Assembly (NCBI GenBank): GCA_041752735.1
Contig: JBGSVW010000012.1
Coordinates: 1-29,862 of the forward strand
Source of the DNA: UBA1422 sp041752735
GTDB lineage: Bacteria > Bacillota > Clostridia > Peptostreptococcales > Anaerovoracaceae
Direction of reading: 5' to 3'
Length of the DNA stretch: 29,862 bases
In this document: positions 23,363 through 29,862 of the stretch, piece after piece
Numbering within the stretch: position 1 is the stretch's first letter
Layout: each line of letters begins with the position of its first letter
Made by a program: the position numbers and the translations under genes
The notes under the pieces: model-generated
What the model saw: only the letters and a program-made list of their open reading frames with translations
What the model was told of the DNA's origin: nothing
The model's database searches: none

Positions 23363-24253
23363 TTATCGATTTGTTAATTTTCCGAATACCTCATAGACCA
23401 CTTTTAATGCAGCCCAAGAGGTAATTTGGTTCACGGTATCAAGGGGTGGAGATACTTCCACCACATCCATGGCAACAACAGGCAGTTTCTCAAACAGCAC
23501 TTTTAGGATTTCCATCAACTCACGGGATGACATGCCACCAGCCTCAGGAGTGCCTGTTCCCGGTGCAAATGCCGGATCTAAGACGTCAATGTCCAAACTG
23601 ATATAAATGGCATCATATGTGGAGAATTTTGCAACCAATTTTTCACAAGCAGCATCCCATCCCTGGTGGAAAACATCATAGGCCCGAATTAACAACAAAT
23701 CCGGGTTCGCTTTATAGAAAGCAACCTCTTCAGCTTCGTAGGAGCGAATTCCTACCTGGGCAAGGTCCGCCGGAGTGATGACATCCTGCACCGCTCTTCG
23801 AAGTGGGCAGGCATGGGACCATTTGTGGCCATCATACTCATCGCACAGATCTGGATGGGAGTCAAAATGGATGATGCCAATCTTTTTGTTCTTGTAATGG
23901 CTTCCATAGGCACGGCTCAAAGGGATGGTTACGGAATGGTCACCACCGAAGAACAGACAAAACTTGCCGGATTGAAACAAAGCCAACGCTTCCCTTTCAA
24001 CGGTAGCATAGTATGCAGCCCAATCCAAATCAACCGGAACGTCACCATGATCATAGACTTTCAAGGTTCCAATGTCATTTCCTTCATCGGTGATGGTAGG
24101 CAGATATCTGGAAAGGCTTCGGATTTTCTCCGGTGCCTGGGAGGATCCCTTGCCACAACTTACAGCGCCGTCAAAGGGAACCCCCATAACACAAACATCC
24201 GCGGTTTCCATGTCAGGGCAGTTCAAGTCGCCCCACGGTTTTAAATCAATCAT
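23363..24253 (-). CDS. Ureohydrolase, agmatinase/arginase family
   Basis: Metal-dependent hydrolase that releases urea from a guanidino compound. The 296 residues contain all six canonical metal ligands: GGDHS (H106), DSHPD (D131, H133, D135) and SLDIDVLDP (D221, D223). The substrate loop has SHACPLRRA where agmatinases have an HGTPFRRA-like motif. Length matches SpeB (about 306). By family it would be called agmatinase, but guanidinobutyrase, guanidinopropionase and nickel-dependent guanidine hydrolase share the fold, and the adjacent NCS1 permease hints at uptake and use of an external substrate. AGAGGTG precedes the ATG. It is first in a three-gene operon, divergent from the LuxR-type regulator. 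Confidence 0.88.
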   Translation of the reverse strand: MIDLKPWGDLNCPDMETADVCVMGVPFDGAVSCGKGSSQAPEKIRSLSRYLPTITDEGNDIGTLKVYDHGDVPVDLDWAAYYATVEREALALFQSGKFCLFFGGDHSVTIPLSRAYGSHYKNKKIGIIHFDSHPDLCDEYDGHKWSHACPLRRAVQDVITPADLAQVGIRSYEAEEVAFYKANPDLLLIRAYDVFHQGWDAACEKLVAKFSTYDAIYISLDIDVLDPAFAPGTGTPEAGGMSSRELMEILKVLFEKLPVVAMDVVEVSPPLDTVNQITSWAALKVVYEVFGKLTNR

Positions 24254-24314
24254 AGTACACCTCTTTCATTCACGGTTTTTCTTAAATATAATTCTTTGGC
24301 CCGCAACATAAAAC

Positions 24315-24338
24315 ATCACAAAGTATTATCTTTGTGAT
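24315..24338. promoter_or_regulatory. Inverted repeat in the divergent ureohydrolase/LuxR control region
   Basis: Perfect 9-bp arms ATCACAAAG and CTTTGTGAT are separated by six bases. It lies about 62 bases upstream of the ureohydrolase start. It has no T-run, so it reads as an operator rather than a terminator. TTGTGATT recurs at 24392-24399, 60 bases from its copy here. Confidence 0.5.
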
Positions 24339-24344
24339 TCTTTT

Positions 24345-24375
24345 CTACTACTTAGGTAGTAGACGATTACTACTT
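24345..24375. promoter_or_regulatory. Inverted and direct repeats over the LuxR-type gene -35
   Basis: CTACTAC-TTAG-GTAGTAG (24345-24362) is an inverted repeat. TACTACTT recurs as a direct repeat at 24346 and 24368, exactly 22 bases apart (two helical turns). Both overlap or adjoin the candidate -35 at 24360-24365, which suggests binding by a dimeric regulator, possibly the LuxR-type protein itself. Confidence 0.5.
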
Positions 24376-24388
24376 CCCATGTTAAAAT
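24360..24388 (+). promoter_or_regulatory. Candidate promoter of the LuxR-type regulator
   Basis: -35 TAGACG (24360-24365), 17-base spacer, extended -10 TGT-TAAAAT (TAAAAT at 24383-24388). The leader would be about 55-60 bases. Confidence 0.42.
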
Positions 24389-24451
24389 AAGTTGTGATTA
24401 TAAGGAATTAGAGGGCAATCCATATGGAAAGCTGGTGAAATGGAGGTTGCA

Positions 24452-25249
24452 TTGTTAACGCAAATCGAATGGGAAAAGCTGAATGAATTGGTGATTACCA
24501 TCAATAACATACGGGACTCCGCTGCCATGAGGACAGCTTTTCTTCAGAAACTCATGACAATGATTGACTTTGATTTTTCGGAGTTTGACATCGGAATTGT
24601 CAAAAAATCCGCCGCACCGCAGCTGGTGGATCCGGTTATGGTAAGTAAGTTTAGCAAGAAGTTTGAAGAAGAGTTCATTTACCAATACGAAAATGTATAT
24701 GCGCCACTGGATTATGTCAATTGGGTTTTCATGAGCCGGGAATCTTTGGTTTATAGGGAATCAGATCTGTTGAATCAAGATGCACGGATGCAAAGTCCAT
24801 TCTACACCAACTATCTGAAAGTTTTTGACTTGGTCTATATCGCCGGTGTGGTTTTAGTGGGAGGCGGTCTTTTTCACGGTGCAATTACCCTGTATAAATC
24901 TGAAAAACACGGAGATTTTTCGGATCGGGATATCTATATTTTAAAGCAACTAATGCCCCATCTCCACGCCCGTTTTGAGGCGGATGCCGGCAAAATCAGA
25001 AAAAACGAAAAAAGTCTGTCATATATGTTAAAAAATCAATTTAACCTGACAAACCGTGAAATCGAAATAATGGGTTGCATTTATCTGGGATGCAGCAACG
25101 CGCAGATTGGAGAGAAAGCCGGGATAGCAACCAATACAGTCAAGAAGCACGTGTACAACATTTATGAGAAGTTGGACGTTGAAAACCGAACACAACTTGT
25201 CAAATTCGTCATCAACAACAAGCTGGAAGGAATCTGGAACGAAGAATAA
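24452..25249 (+). CDS. LuxR-type transcriptional regulator
   Basis: 265 residues from a TTG start. The C-terminal 65 residues are a GerE/LuxR HTH (LTNREIEIMGCIYLGCSNAQIGEKAGIATNTVKKHVYNIYEKLDVENRTQLV). The N-terminal region of about 190 residues looks like a cytoplasmic ligand-sensing domain of GAF-like character (LVYIAGVVLVGGGLFHGAITLYKSEKHGDFSDRDIYILKQLMPHL), with no receiver domain. An ATG at 24440 is in frame, but the only strong ribosome site (GGAGG, 24442-24446) lies after it and five bases before the TTG at 24452. It is divergent from the ureohydrolase operon, which it probably controls, perhaps in response to the guanidino substrate. Its stop is 16 bases from that of the convergent acyltransferase gene. 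Confidence 0.88.
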   Translation: MLTQIEWEKLNELVITINNIRDSAAMRTAFLQKLMTMIDFDFSEFDIGIVKKSAAPQLVDPVMVSKFSKKFEEEFIYQYENVYAPLDYVNWVFMSRESLVYRESDLLNQDARMQSPFYTNYLKVFDLVYIAGVVLVGGGLFHGAITLYKSEKHGDFSDRDIYILKQLMPHLHARFEADAGKIRKNEKSLSYMLKNQFNLTNREIEIMGCIYLGCSNAQIGEKAGIATNTVKKHVYNIYEKLDVENRTQLVKFVINNKLEGIWNEE

Positions 25250-25265
25250 TGAAGAATAACATGGG

Positions 25266-26216
25266 TTATTTAAATACGTGATAGTTTTTACCAATGGGGC
25301 GATATTCTATGAACCGAATTAGTCTTTTGGTTAAATACATCAGCAGTGGGTTCCTCGTAAAAAACAACAGATACCTGGATTCCAGCTCACACCCCAAACG
25401 GCATTTGGTGTTTTCCGCGGTTTGTCCAAAATCAATCATCTCTGCATGGTTTGCAAATCCAACTTGAAGCAATTGAATCATCATGTTGTAATACAAATCG
25501 TATTCATCCCTACGAGAATAATCCATCCCACCAAAGATGAACGTTGTTTGTGCTTGAGAATGGTTGGTCATAATAAAAGCCACCGGCTGCTCCGCAGTGT
25601 CATACAAGGCAAAAATCTCAGCAGGACAGGCCCGAAAAAAATCCTGCTCTAACGTTTCCAACGGGAAATCACTGTGGTGCAAAACCTGAAGATATAGCTG
25701 ATATAAGTTTTGGTCAAAATCTTTAGAAGGAACCTGCTTCCAATGAAGCATGGCACCTTTTTTTTCTGCCAGCATCAGGCGTCGGCGATAATGACTACGA
25801 AGACTAGTTTTATACTCTTCATAATTTGAAAATCGATGGTGAAAGATCGCAGTTGAAAGCGTATGAGCGCACGCAGCTAATCCCACCCTGCTTTGTCGTT
25901 CGTTTAGAATTAAAAATAGCCCTTTGCGTTTGGAATAATCTTTGAGGAGTGCATCCAAATCACCATAATAGCCAACCCTGTCGATAGAAACCGGGGGAGC
26001 AATAATGGTGAACGGAAGTGTCAGCTTAGCTTTTCCAAAGGAAAATATATTTATTCTCTTTTGATATTCACAACATCTATACCCTTCTCCCAAAAGCAGT
26101 CTGTAGGGTGTGTCTCGATGGATAGCAGCAGCAAAAATTGCCTTTTCCTCTGTCATCTCCTGACCAAAAAAGACATCCAGGTCTCTGCATTCAGTCCCTT
26201 GAAAGGTTTTTTTCAT
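25266..26216 (-). CDS. FemAB/BioF2-like GNAT-fold acyltransferase
   Basis: 316-residue protein resembling the Acetyltransf_6 (BioF2-like) group, where a tandem GNAT fold transfers an acyl or aminoacyl group. Visible features are SYRRRLMLAEKKG-like basic helix (residues RSHYRRRLMLAEKK), the central strands EIFALYDTAEQPVAFIMTNHSQAQTTFIFGGMDYSR and YYNMMIQLLQVGFANHAEMIDFGQTAENTKCRLG, which are typical of the second GNAT lobe. The substrate is unknown. I chose ATG 26216 (AAGGAG ten bases upstream) over 26249; it overlaps the upstream GNAT gene by 26 bases, so the two are translationally coupled. It is the last gene of the radical SAM operon. Confidence 0.72.
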   Translation of the reverse strand: MKKTFQGTECRDLDVFFGQEMTEEKAIFAAAIHRDTPYRLLLGEGYRCCEYQKRINIFSFGKAKLTLPFTIIAPPVSIDRVGYYGDLDALLKDYSKRKGLFLILNERQSRVGLAACAHTLSTAIFHHRFSNYEEYKTSLRSHYRRRLMLAEKKGAMLHWKQVPSKDFDQNLYQLYLQVLHHSDFPLETLEQDFFRACPAEIFALYDTAEQPVAFIMTNHSQAQTTFIFGGMDYSRRDEYDLYYNMMIQLLQVGFANHAEMIDFGQTAENTKCRLGCELESRYLLFFTRNPLLMYLTKRLIRFIEYRPIGKNYHVFK

Positions 26217-27270
26217 AGGTGCAATACTCCTTGTAGGGTTCATCCGCATAACGCTGAGTAGCCAACTCCGAAGGCATGTTTTCTTCCAATATCCAGCTGG
26301 TAATCATGGTGGTACATTTCTGCCCGGCCGCCTGTAGTGCACCGAGAAAAAGTAGCGCCACCGCACCGGTTCTCTTATATTGTGGCAATAAACCGATTTC
26401 TACCAGTTTCCCCCGTTGGGGAATATGTCCCAATAGTTTGTATCGGATCAATGTACTGATACCGGCAGTGCCGCCTTTTGGAACCAATTGATTGAAGTCC
26501 GGATACCATAATACAAATCCAATGTCCGCTCCATCCTGCTTGGCGAAAATCAGGTTGTTTGGACGTAGCAGTGGCTTCATGGATGAGAATAGCTCCAAGT
26601 CTTCGTCATAGCAACGCTGGTAGTAATAACGATGATTCCTGAATATCTCATTGTTCAAATCAGTGTATCGTTGAATAGATTTTCGAAAACCACTCCTTGA
26701 AAAATCAGCTTCTTCTAAGGTCACACCTTTCGTCCGGTTCTCAATGATTCGTATATCATCCCGAAGTTTGCCTGTAATCGCAGATATTTCTTTCTTAAAA
26801 CTCACCAGTCTGATTTTTTCATAATCTAAAAAAAAGTCATGATAGTAAGCTTTCCCATAGCTTTCTCCAAAGCTAATGGGCGGGTGCGGATGGAGTGGGA
26901 ATCCCACCGCATTGTTGCAATGCCCTTCCAGACCAACCACAATCCGATATGCTCCCCATGTAAGCGCTATTGTTTCAGCATATTGAAGCAAGAGGGCTAC
27001 TGCCTCTCCTGTGTTGATTTTCGCGTCGAAAAACCCGATGTTTAGTTCATTGGCTTGATTGTGCTTCATCAATACGGCCTGACATAAGGTTTCGTCACCA
27101 TTCTTGACGCAAATCATCTGCTGCCTGGAATTCTTGTAAAAGGCAGTATTTGGTCTGCACAAAAGTGTAACCAGACTACTTTTGTTGTCGATGAAGCCAG
27201 GCTCGTCCCTGTAGATTTGCCGCGCAAACCGATTGAATTCTTTTATGCTGGATTGTTGCTCAATATTCAT
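26191..27270 (-). CDS. GNAT-family N-acyltransferase
   Basis: 359 residues. The C-terminal half has GNAT features: strand VEIGLLPQYKRTGAVALLF with the acyl-CoA pyrophosphate loop (YKRTGAV), then TMITSWILEENMPSELATQRYADEPYKEYCTYEKNL, matching the usual end of this family. The N-terminal half (about 1-160) looks like a second, degenerate GNAT lobe (ICVKNGDETLCQAVLMKH, NIGFFDAK). The frame is open to a TTG at 27303, but ATG 27270 has AAGGA nearby and matches the protein start. It sits 56 bases after the radical SAM gene and overlaps the next acyltransferase. The acceptor is unknown; an amine or hydroxyl on the operon's product is likely. Confidence 0.78.
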   Translation of the reverse strand: MNIEQQSSIKEFNRFARQIYRDEPGFIDNKSSLVTLLCRPNTAFYKNSRQQMICVKNGDETLCQAVLMKHNQANELNIGFFDAKINTGEAVALLLQYAETIALTWGAYRIVVGLEGHCNNAVGFPLHPHPPISFGESYGKAYYHDFFLDYEKIRLVSFKKEISAITGKLRDDIRIIENRTKGVTLEEADFSRSGFRKSIQRYTDLNNEIFRNHRYYYQRCYDEDLELFSSMKPLLRPNNLIFAKQDGADIGFVLWYPDFNQLVPKGGTAGISTLIRYKLLGHIPQRGKLVEIGLLPQYKRTGAVALLFLGALQAAGQKCTTMITSWILEENMPSELATQRYADEPYKEYCTYEKNLSRD

Positions 27271-27326
27271 CCGGTTGGTTCCTTCCCTGATTTTCTTGCC
27301 CAATTGTCTTATATTTCATATGGATT

Positions 27327-28637
27327 TTATATGATATTTGGTGTAATTCCCTGTTTTATCTGTGATTGATAAAAAAAGTTGATATACAGATAGAACAGAT
27401 ACATGAATGGTTTTTTTAGGAAGTCCTTCCGCAAAATTGTTCGCTTGATAATCGCCTTTGCTGTAAACACGTCTCGATACAAATCCCAATAGGCAGCGGT
27501 CAACTCGTCCGGACTCATGTTTAGCGGTTGATGCACCGCCTCTGTACCGTTGTAACTATAGATCTCATTATTTATGATTCTTCCCTCTTCTTTCATCTCA
27601 TCAAAGAATTGAGTTCCCGGAATAGGCGTTAAAATATAAAACCGAGGCACGACAATTTTATTTTCTACAATGAAGTCGGCGGTTCGTTTAATGCTCTCCA
27701 GGGTATCCCCGTCCGCGCCAATGACCATTTCTGTGGAAAGGTCGATGCCGGCGGCTGTTATTTTGGCCAGTTGGCTTTTGTAATTTTCCACCCTAGCCCA
27801 GCTTTTATTCAAGCGGTCTAAGCTTTCCTGTGAAATGCTTTCAATACCAAAGGACAACGCAAAACAACCACTATCCGCTACAGCCTTTAGCACAACCGGA
27901 TTGTCAGCGATATCAAGGGAGCACTGGGACATCCATTTCATGTTCAACTTTTTAAGCTGGCTGCACAGTTCAAGCAGGTAAGGGATATCCGCAAAAATAT
28001 TATCATCCAACAACAAAAACCGATGGTATCCAAGGGCTTTGATTTTTTTTACATCCCGAATAACTTCACTGATGTCCCTTTTTAAATAGGTGCCTTTATA
28101 GAGGCAAAAGACAGAGCAGAAGCTACAGGTGTTGGGGCAACCCCGTCCAGCCTGAACCGGAAGAAAATTACCGATTCTCTTGCCTGTCAGTAGCTCATAC
28201 TTTGGAAGCGGGTATGAAAGGAAATCCAGTGGCATATTGTAAAAGGGTTTTAAATCGTTTGCCTGATAATCCTTGACCATTTGTACAAAGCTTTGCTCCC
28301 CGTCGCCGATGACCACACTGTCACAGTACTTTTTAGCCTCCTGCGGCATCAGGCTGACCATGTATCCCCCCATGACTACTGTTTTGCCTCTGCGCTTGAA
28401 TTCTTTGGCAATATCAATGCTTCGAACAATGGCATGCCCCATACCGGAAATCGCTATGAGATCTGCATCGCTTTCAAAATTCACATCCTCAATGGTTTCC
28501 AGGCAGACCTCGAATGCCACGTCTGGCACCAAGGCGGCCAGAATTGCCGGTGCAAGTCCAACAAAATATAGCCTGCTTTTTTTAACCAGGGTTGTGCGGT
28601 TTACATAAGGCGTCGATTGTATGTATAGTATTTTCAA
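27327..28637 (-). CDS. B12-binding-type radical SAM protein (second of pair)
   Basis: 436 residues. Residues 1-130 are a cobalamin-binding-like Rossmann domain (ADLIAISGMGHAI, KTVVMGGYMVSLMP, GDGEQSFVQMV) that lacks the DxHxxG His motif, as is common in this class. The radical SAM domain follows, with CPNTCSFC (C167, C171, C174) for the 4Fe-4S cluster, and downstream elements FLLLDDNIFA, SFGIESISQESLDRL and LTPIPGTQFFDEM. It looks like the BchE/HpnP-like class, usually methyltransferases or ring-forming enzymes. The start is TTG, with GGAGG five bases upstream, one base after the previous gene's TGA. The substrate is unknown. Confidence 0.9.
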   Translation of the reverse strand: MKILYIQSTPYVNRTTLVKKSRLYFVGLAPAILAALVPDVAFEVCLETIEDVNFESDADLIAISGMGHAIVRSIDIAKEFKRRGKTVVMGGYMVSLMPQEAKKYCDSVVIGDGEQSFVQMVKDYQANDLKPFYNMPLDFLSYPLPKYELLTGKRIGNFLPVQAGRGCPNTCSFCSVFCLYKGTYLKRDISEVIRDVKKIKALGYHRFLLLDDNIFADIPYLLELCSQLKKLNMKWMSQCSLDIADNPVVLKAVADSGCFALSFGIESISQESLDRLNKSWARVENYKSQLAKITAAGIDLSTEMVIGADGDTLESIKRTADFIVENKIVVPRFYILTPIPGTQFFDEMKEEGRIINNEIYSYNGTEAVHQPLNMSPDELTAAYWDLYRDVFTAKAIIKRTILRKDFLKKPFMYLFYLYINFFYQSQIKQGITPNII

Positions 28638-28638
28638 A

Positions 28639-29862
28639 TCAACCTCCGATGATCTTCCTTCTTAGGGCAAAGCGGATCATTCGCATATAATAAGCCAGGT
28701 CAATGAAGTCGTAGATTCCTGATGCCCGGGCGATTTTATAGAGACGTAAGAATAGTTTGAGATACTGATGATAAAATCCTCGGACTGTCAATTTCTCTGG
28801 TTTAACAACCAAATGAAGAAAGTCCCAGGCTTCAATATCTTCTGTTGTCAATCGATCCCGGTATTCCTCATACAAAGGTGTTCCGGGAATGGGGGTAAAA
28901 ATAGATACAGTAACATATTTTATTTTATTACTTACAATCCATTGATAAAGATTCTCGAAATACTCCTTGTCAGCATCCAGTGGAACAATCATCAAGGCGA
29001 TGCATTTTCCACCCGCATGATCGATGACACGAAGACATGCCTCATTGTGGTCTTTTGTGGTGCTTTTCCCATATCCCGACAGCTCCGTATCGGTAACGGC
29101 CTCCAGCCCCACGAGAAAGTAATAAAATCCAATCTCAACCAACTGTTTTATAATCTCTGGATTTGCCGATACAAAGTCAGCCCGGGCATAACAGATAAAC
29201 CGTTTATGAATGTTGTTTTCTTTAATCAAGTTAATGAATTTCTGTATTCGTTCCGGATCCACAAGAAAGTCATCATCCACGATCTGTATATTCTCCACCT
29301 CAATGGTCTTCAACTCTTCCACAACCAGGGACAAATCCCGGACTTGATAGTGTCCGCCGTTTAGCAAGGTGCAGTAGCAAAAGTTGCAATTGAAAGGGCA
29401 TGATAGTGCTGTCTTAATCGTTGCAACCTCAGTCAGATCCAGATATCTGTAGTGATGCTTGTTGGTATGAAAGAATGCTCTGTCAGGAATGGGAAGGTCA
29501 TCTATGTTGGTGTGTTGAATTGTATTTTCAACCCATCCGTCGGACACCCGGTAGCACAACCCGTTAATCAATCCTCGTGCCACTTTTCTTTGATCGGCGA
29601 TGGTTTCCATGAGCAAAAAGAAGTCATCCATGCTTTCACTTCGCATGATGTAATCCACCTGTGGAGCATAAAGCCGCTGAAAATTCAGTTGCGCATGAAC
29701 TCCCCCTAAGATGGTGATGATCCTGCTATTAATTTCTTTTGCTTTACTGCAATAGGAAAGCATTAATTTTTCTTGTGTAATATAGCCGGTGATGGCAATG
29801 ATATCCGGCTTTTCCCGCCGGATGACGGCATCGATTGAGACAGTTTCAATCAGGCCATCATA
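28639..29862 (-). CDS. B12-binding-type radical SAM protein, 5' end outside window
   Basis: 407 residues visible; the frame is open to the right edge, so the N-terminus is missing. The visible start is the end of a cobalamin-binding-like domain (KPDIIAITGYITQEKL, ITILGGVHAQLNF). The radical SAM cluster motif CPFNCNFC is at about 155-162 and later elements are IQIVDDDFLV, FLVGLEAVTDTELSGYGKS and FTPIPGTPLYEEY. It belongs to the same class as its downstream neighbour but is clearly a different protein, so the pair may act in sequence on one substrate. It is the most upstream gene seen of the operon, and more genes probably lie beyond the edge. Confidence 0.9.
   Translation of the reverse strand, partial: YDGLIETVSIDAVIRREKPDIIAITGYITQEKLMLSYCSKAKEINSRIITILGGVHAQLNFQRLYAPQVDYIMRSESMDDFFLLMETIADQRKVARGLINGLCYRVSDGWVENTIQHTNIDDLPIPDRAFFHTNKHHYRYLDLTEVATIKTALSCPFNCNFCYCTLLNGGHYQVRDLSLVVEELKTIEVENIQIVDDDFLVDPERIQKFINLIKENNIHKRFICYARADFVSANPEIIKQLVEIGFYYFLVGLEAVTDTELSGYGKSTTKDHNEACLRVIDHAGGKCIALMIVPLDADKEYFENLYQWIVSNKIKYVTVSIFTPIPGTPLYEEYRDRLTTEDIEAWDFLHLVVKPEKLTVRGFYHQYLKLFLRLYKIARASGIYDFIDLAYYMRMIRFALRRKIIGG

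Noticed and set aside
24315..24338. Possible Rex or CRP/FNR site
   Set aside because: The half-sites TCACAAAG/CTTTGTGA are arranged opposite to the Rex consensus and spaced differently; CRP/FNR spacing also does not fit.
24254..24451. Guanidine or other riboswitch before the ureohydrolase or regulator
   Set aside because: I saw no ykkC-type conserved elements; the repeats look like protein operators.

Overview
The window looks like a chromosomal segment of a strictly anaerobic, fermentative Firmicute (class Clostridia). The main reasons are a trimeric [FeFe] hydrogenase operon, a flavodiiron protein with rubredoxin, many GGAGG-type ribosome binding sites with some TTG starts, and a Tn4451/TndX-type large serine recombinase. 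The species cannot be named from the sequence. Nearly every gene is on the minus strand; the exceptions are the recombinase at the left edge and a LuxR-type regulator at 24.4-25.2 kb. No stretch over 300 bases lacks a gene. I saw no tRNA, rRNA or CRISPR array.

Layout. (1) 1-1.66 kb: the end of an integrative element, with a large serine recombinase cut by the window edge. (2) 1.7-7.1 kb: a five-gene minus-strand run, hypB, an 893-residue multi-FeS/GltD-like flavoprotein, a HypA-like protein without its zinc finger, a DUF5692-like membrane protein and a TetR regulator. A 20-bp palindrome lies in the leader of hypB. (3) 7.1-12.4 kb: a probable operon of a membrane PAS-GGDEF-HD-GYP protein, a cobalamin-binding sensor-like protein, a MacB/LolE-type ABC permease and ATPase, and a PAS-GGDEF diguanylate cyclase. 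(4) 12.5-13.8 kb: an MFS exporter. (5) 13.9-19.4 kb: the hydrogenase operon hydC-hydB-hydA, in which HydB carries a C-terminal GltD/NfnB-like flavoprotein module. (6) 19.5-21.6 kb: an unknown 186-residue protein, a flavodiiron protein and a 51-residue rubredoxin. (7) 21.6-25.2 kb: a ureohydrolase (agmatinase family), a 70-residue one-helix protein and an NCS1-type permease, divergent from a LuxR-type regulator. (8) 25.3 kb to the right edge: two B12-binding-type radical SAM proteins and two GNAT-fold acyltransferases in one tightly packed operon of unknown product.

How the parts may work together. The hydrogenase operon and the HypB/flavoprotein operon each contain a GltD-like NAD(P)H-FAD module joined to iron-sulfur electron-transfer domains, which suggests heavy investment in balancing NADH, NADPH, ferredoxin and H2. 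The flavodiiron/rubredoxin operon would protect this oxygen-sensitive machinery by reducing O2. HypA/HypB normally insert nickel, yet no NiFe hydrogenase is present here. Their client is therefore open; it could be encoded elsewhere, be the adjacent flavoprotein's partner, or conceivably be the ureohydrolase. The strongest candidates for undescribed biology are the HypB-flavoprotein-HypA(no zinc finger)-DUF5692-TetR locus, the H-cluster hydrogenase with a HydB-GltD fusion, and the radical SAM/acyltransferase operon at the right edge.
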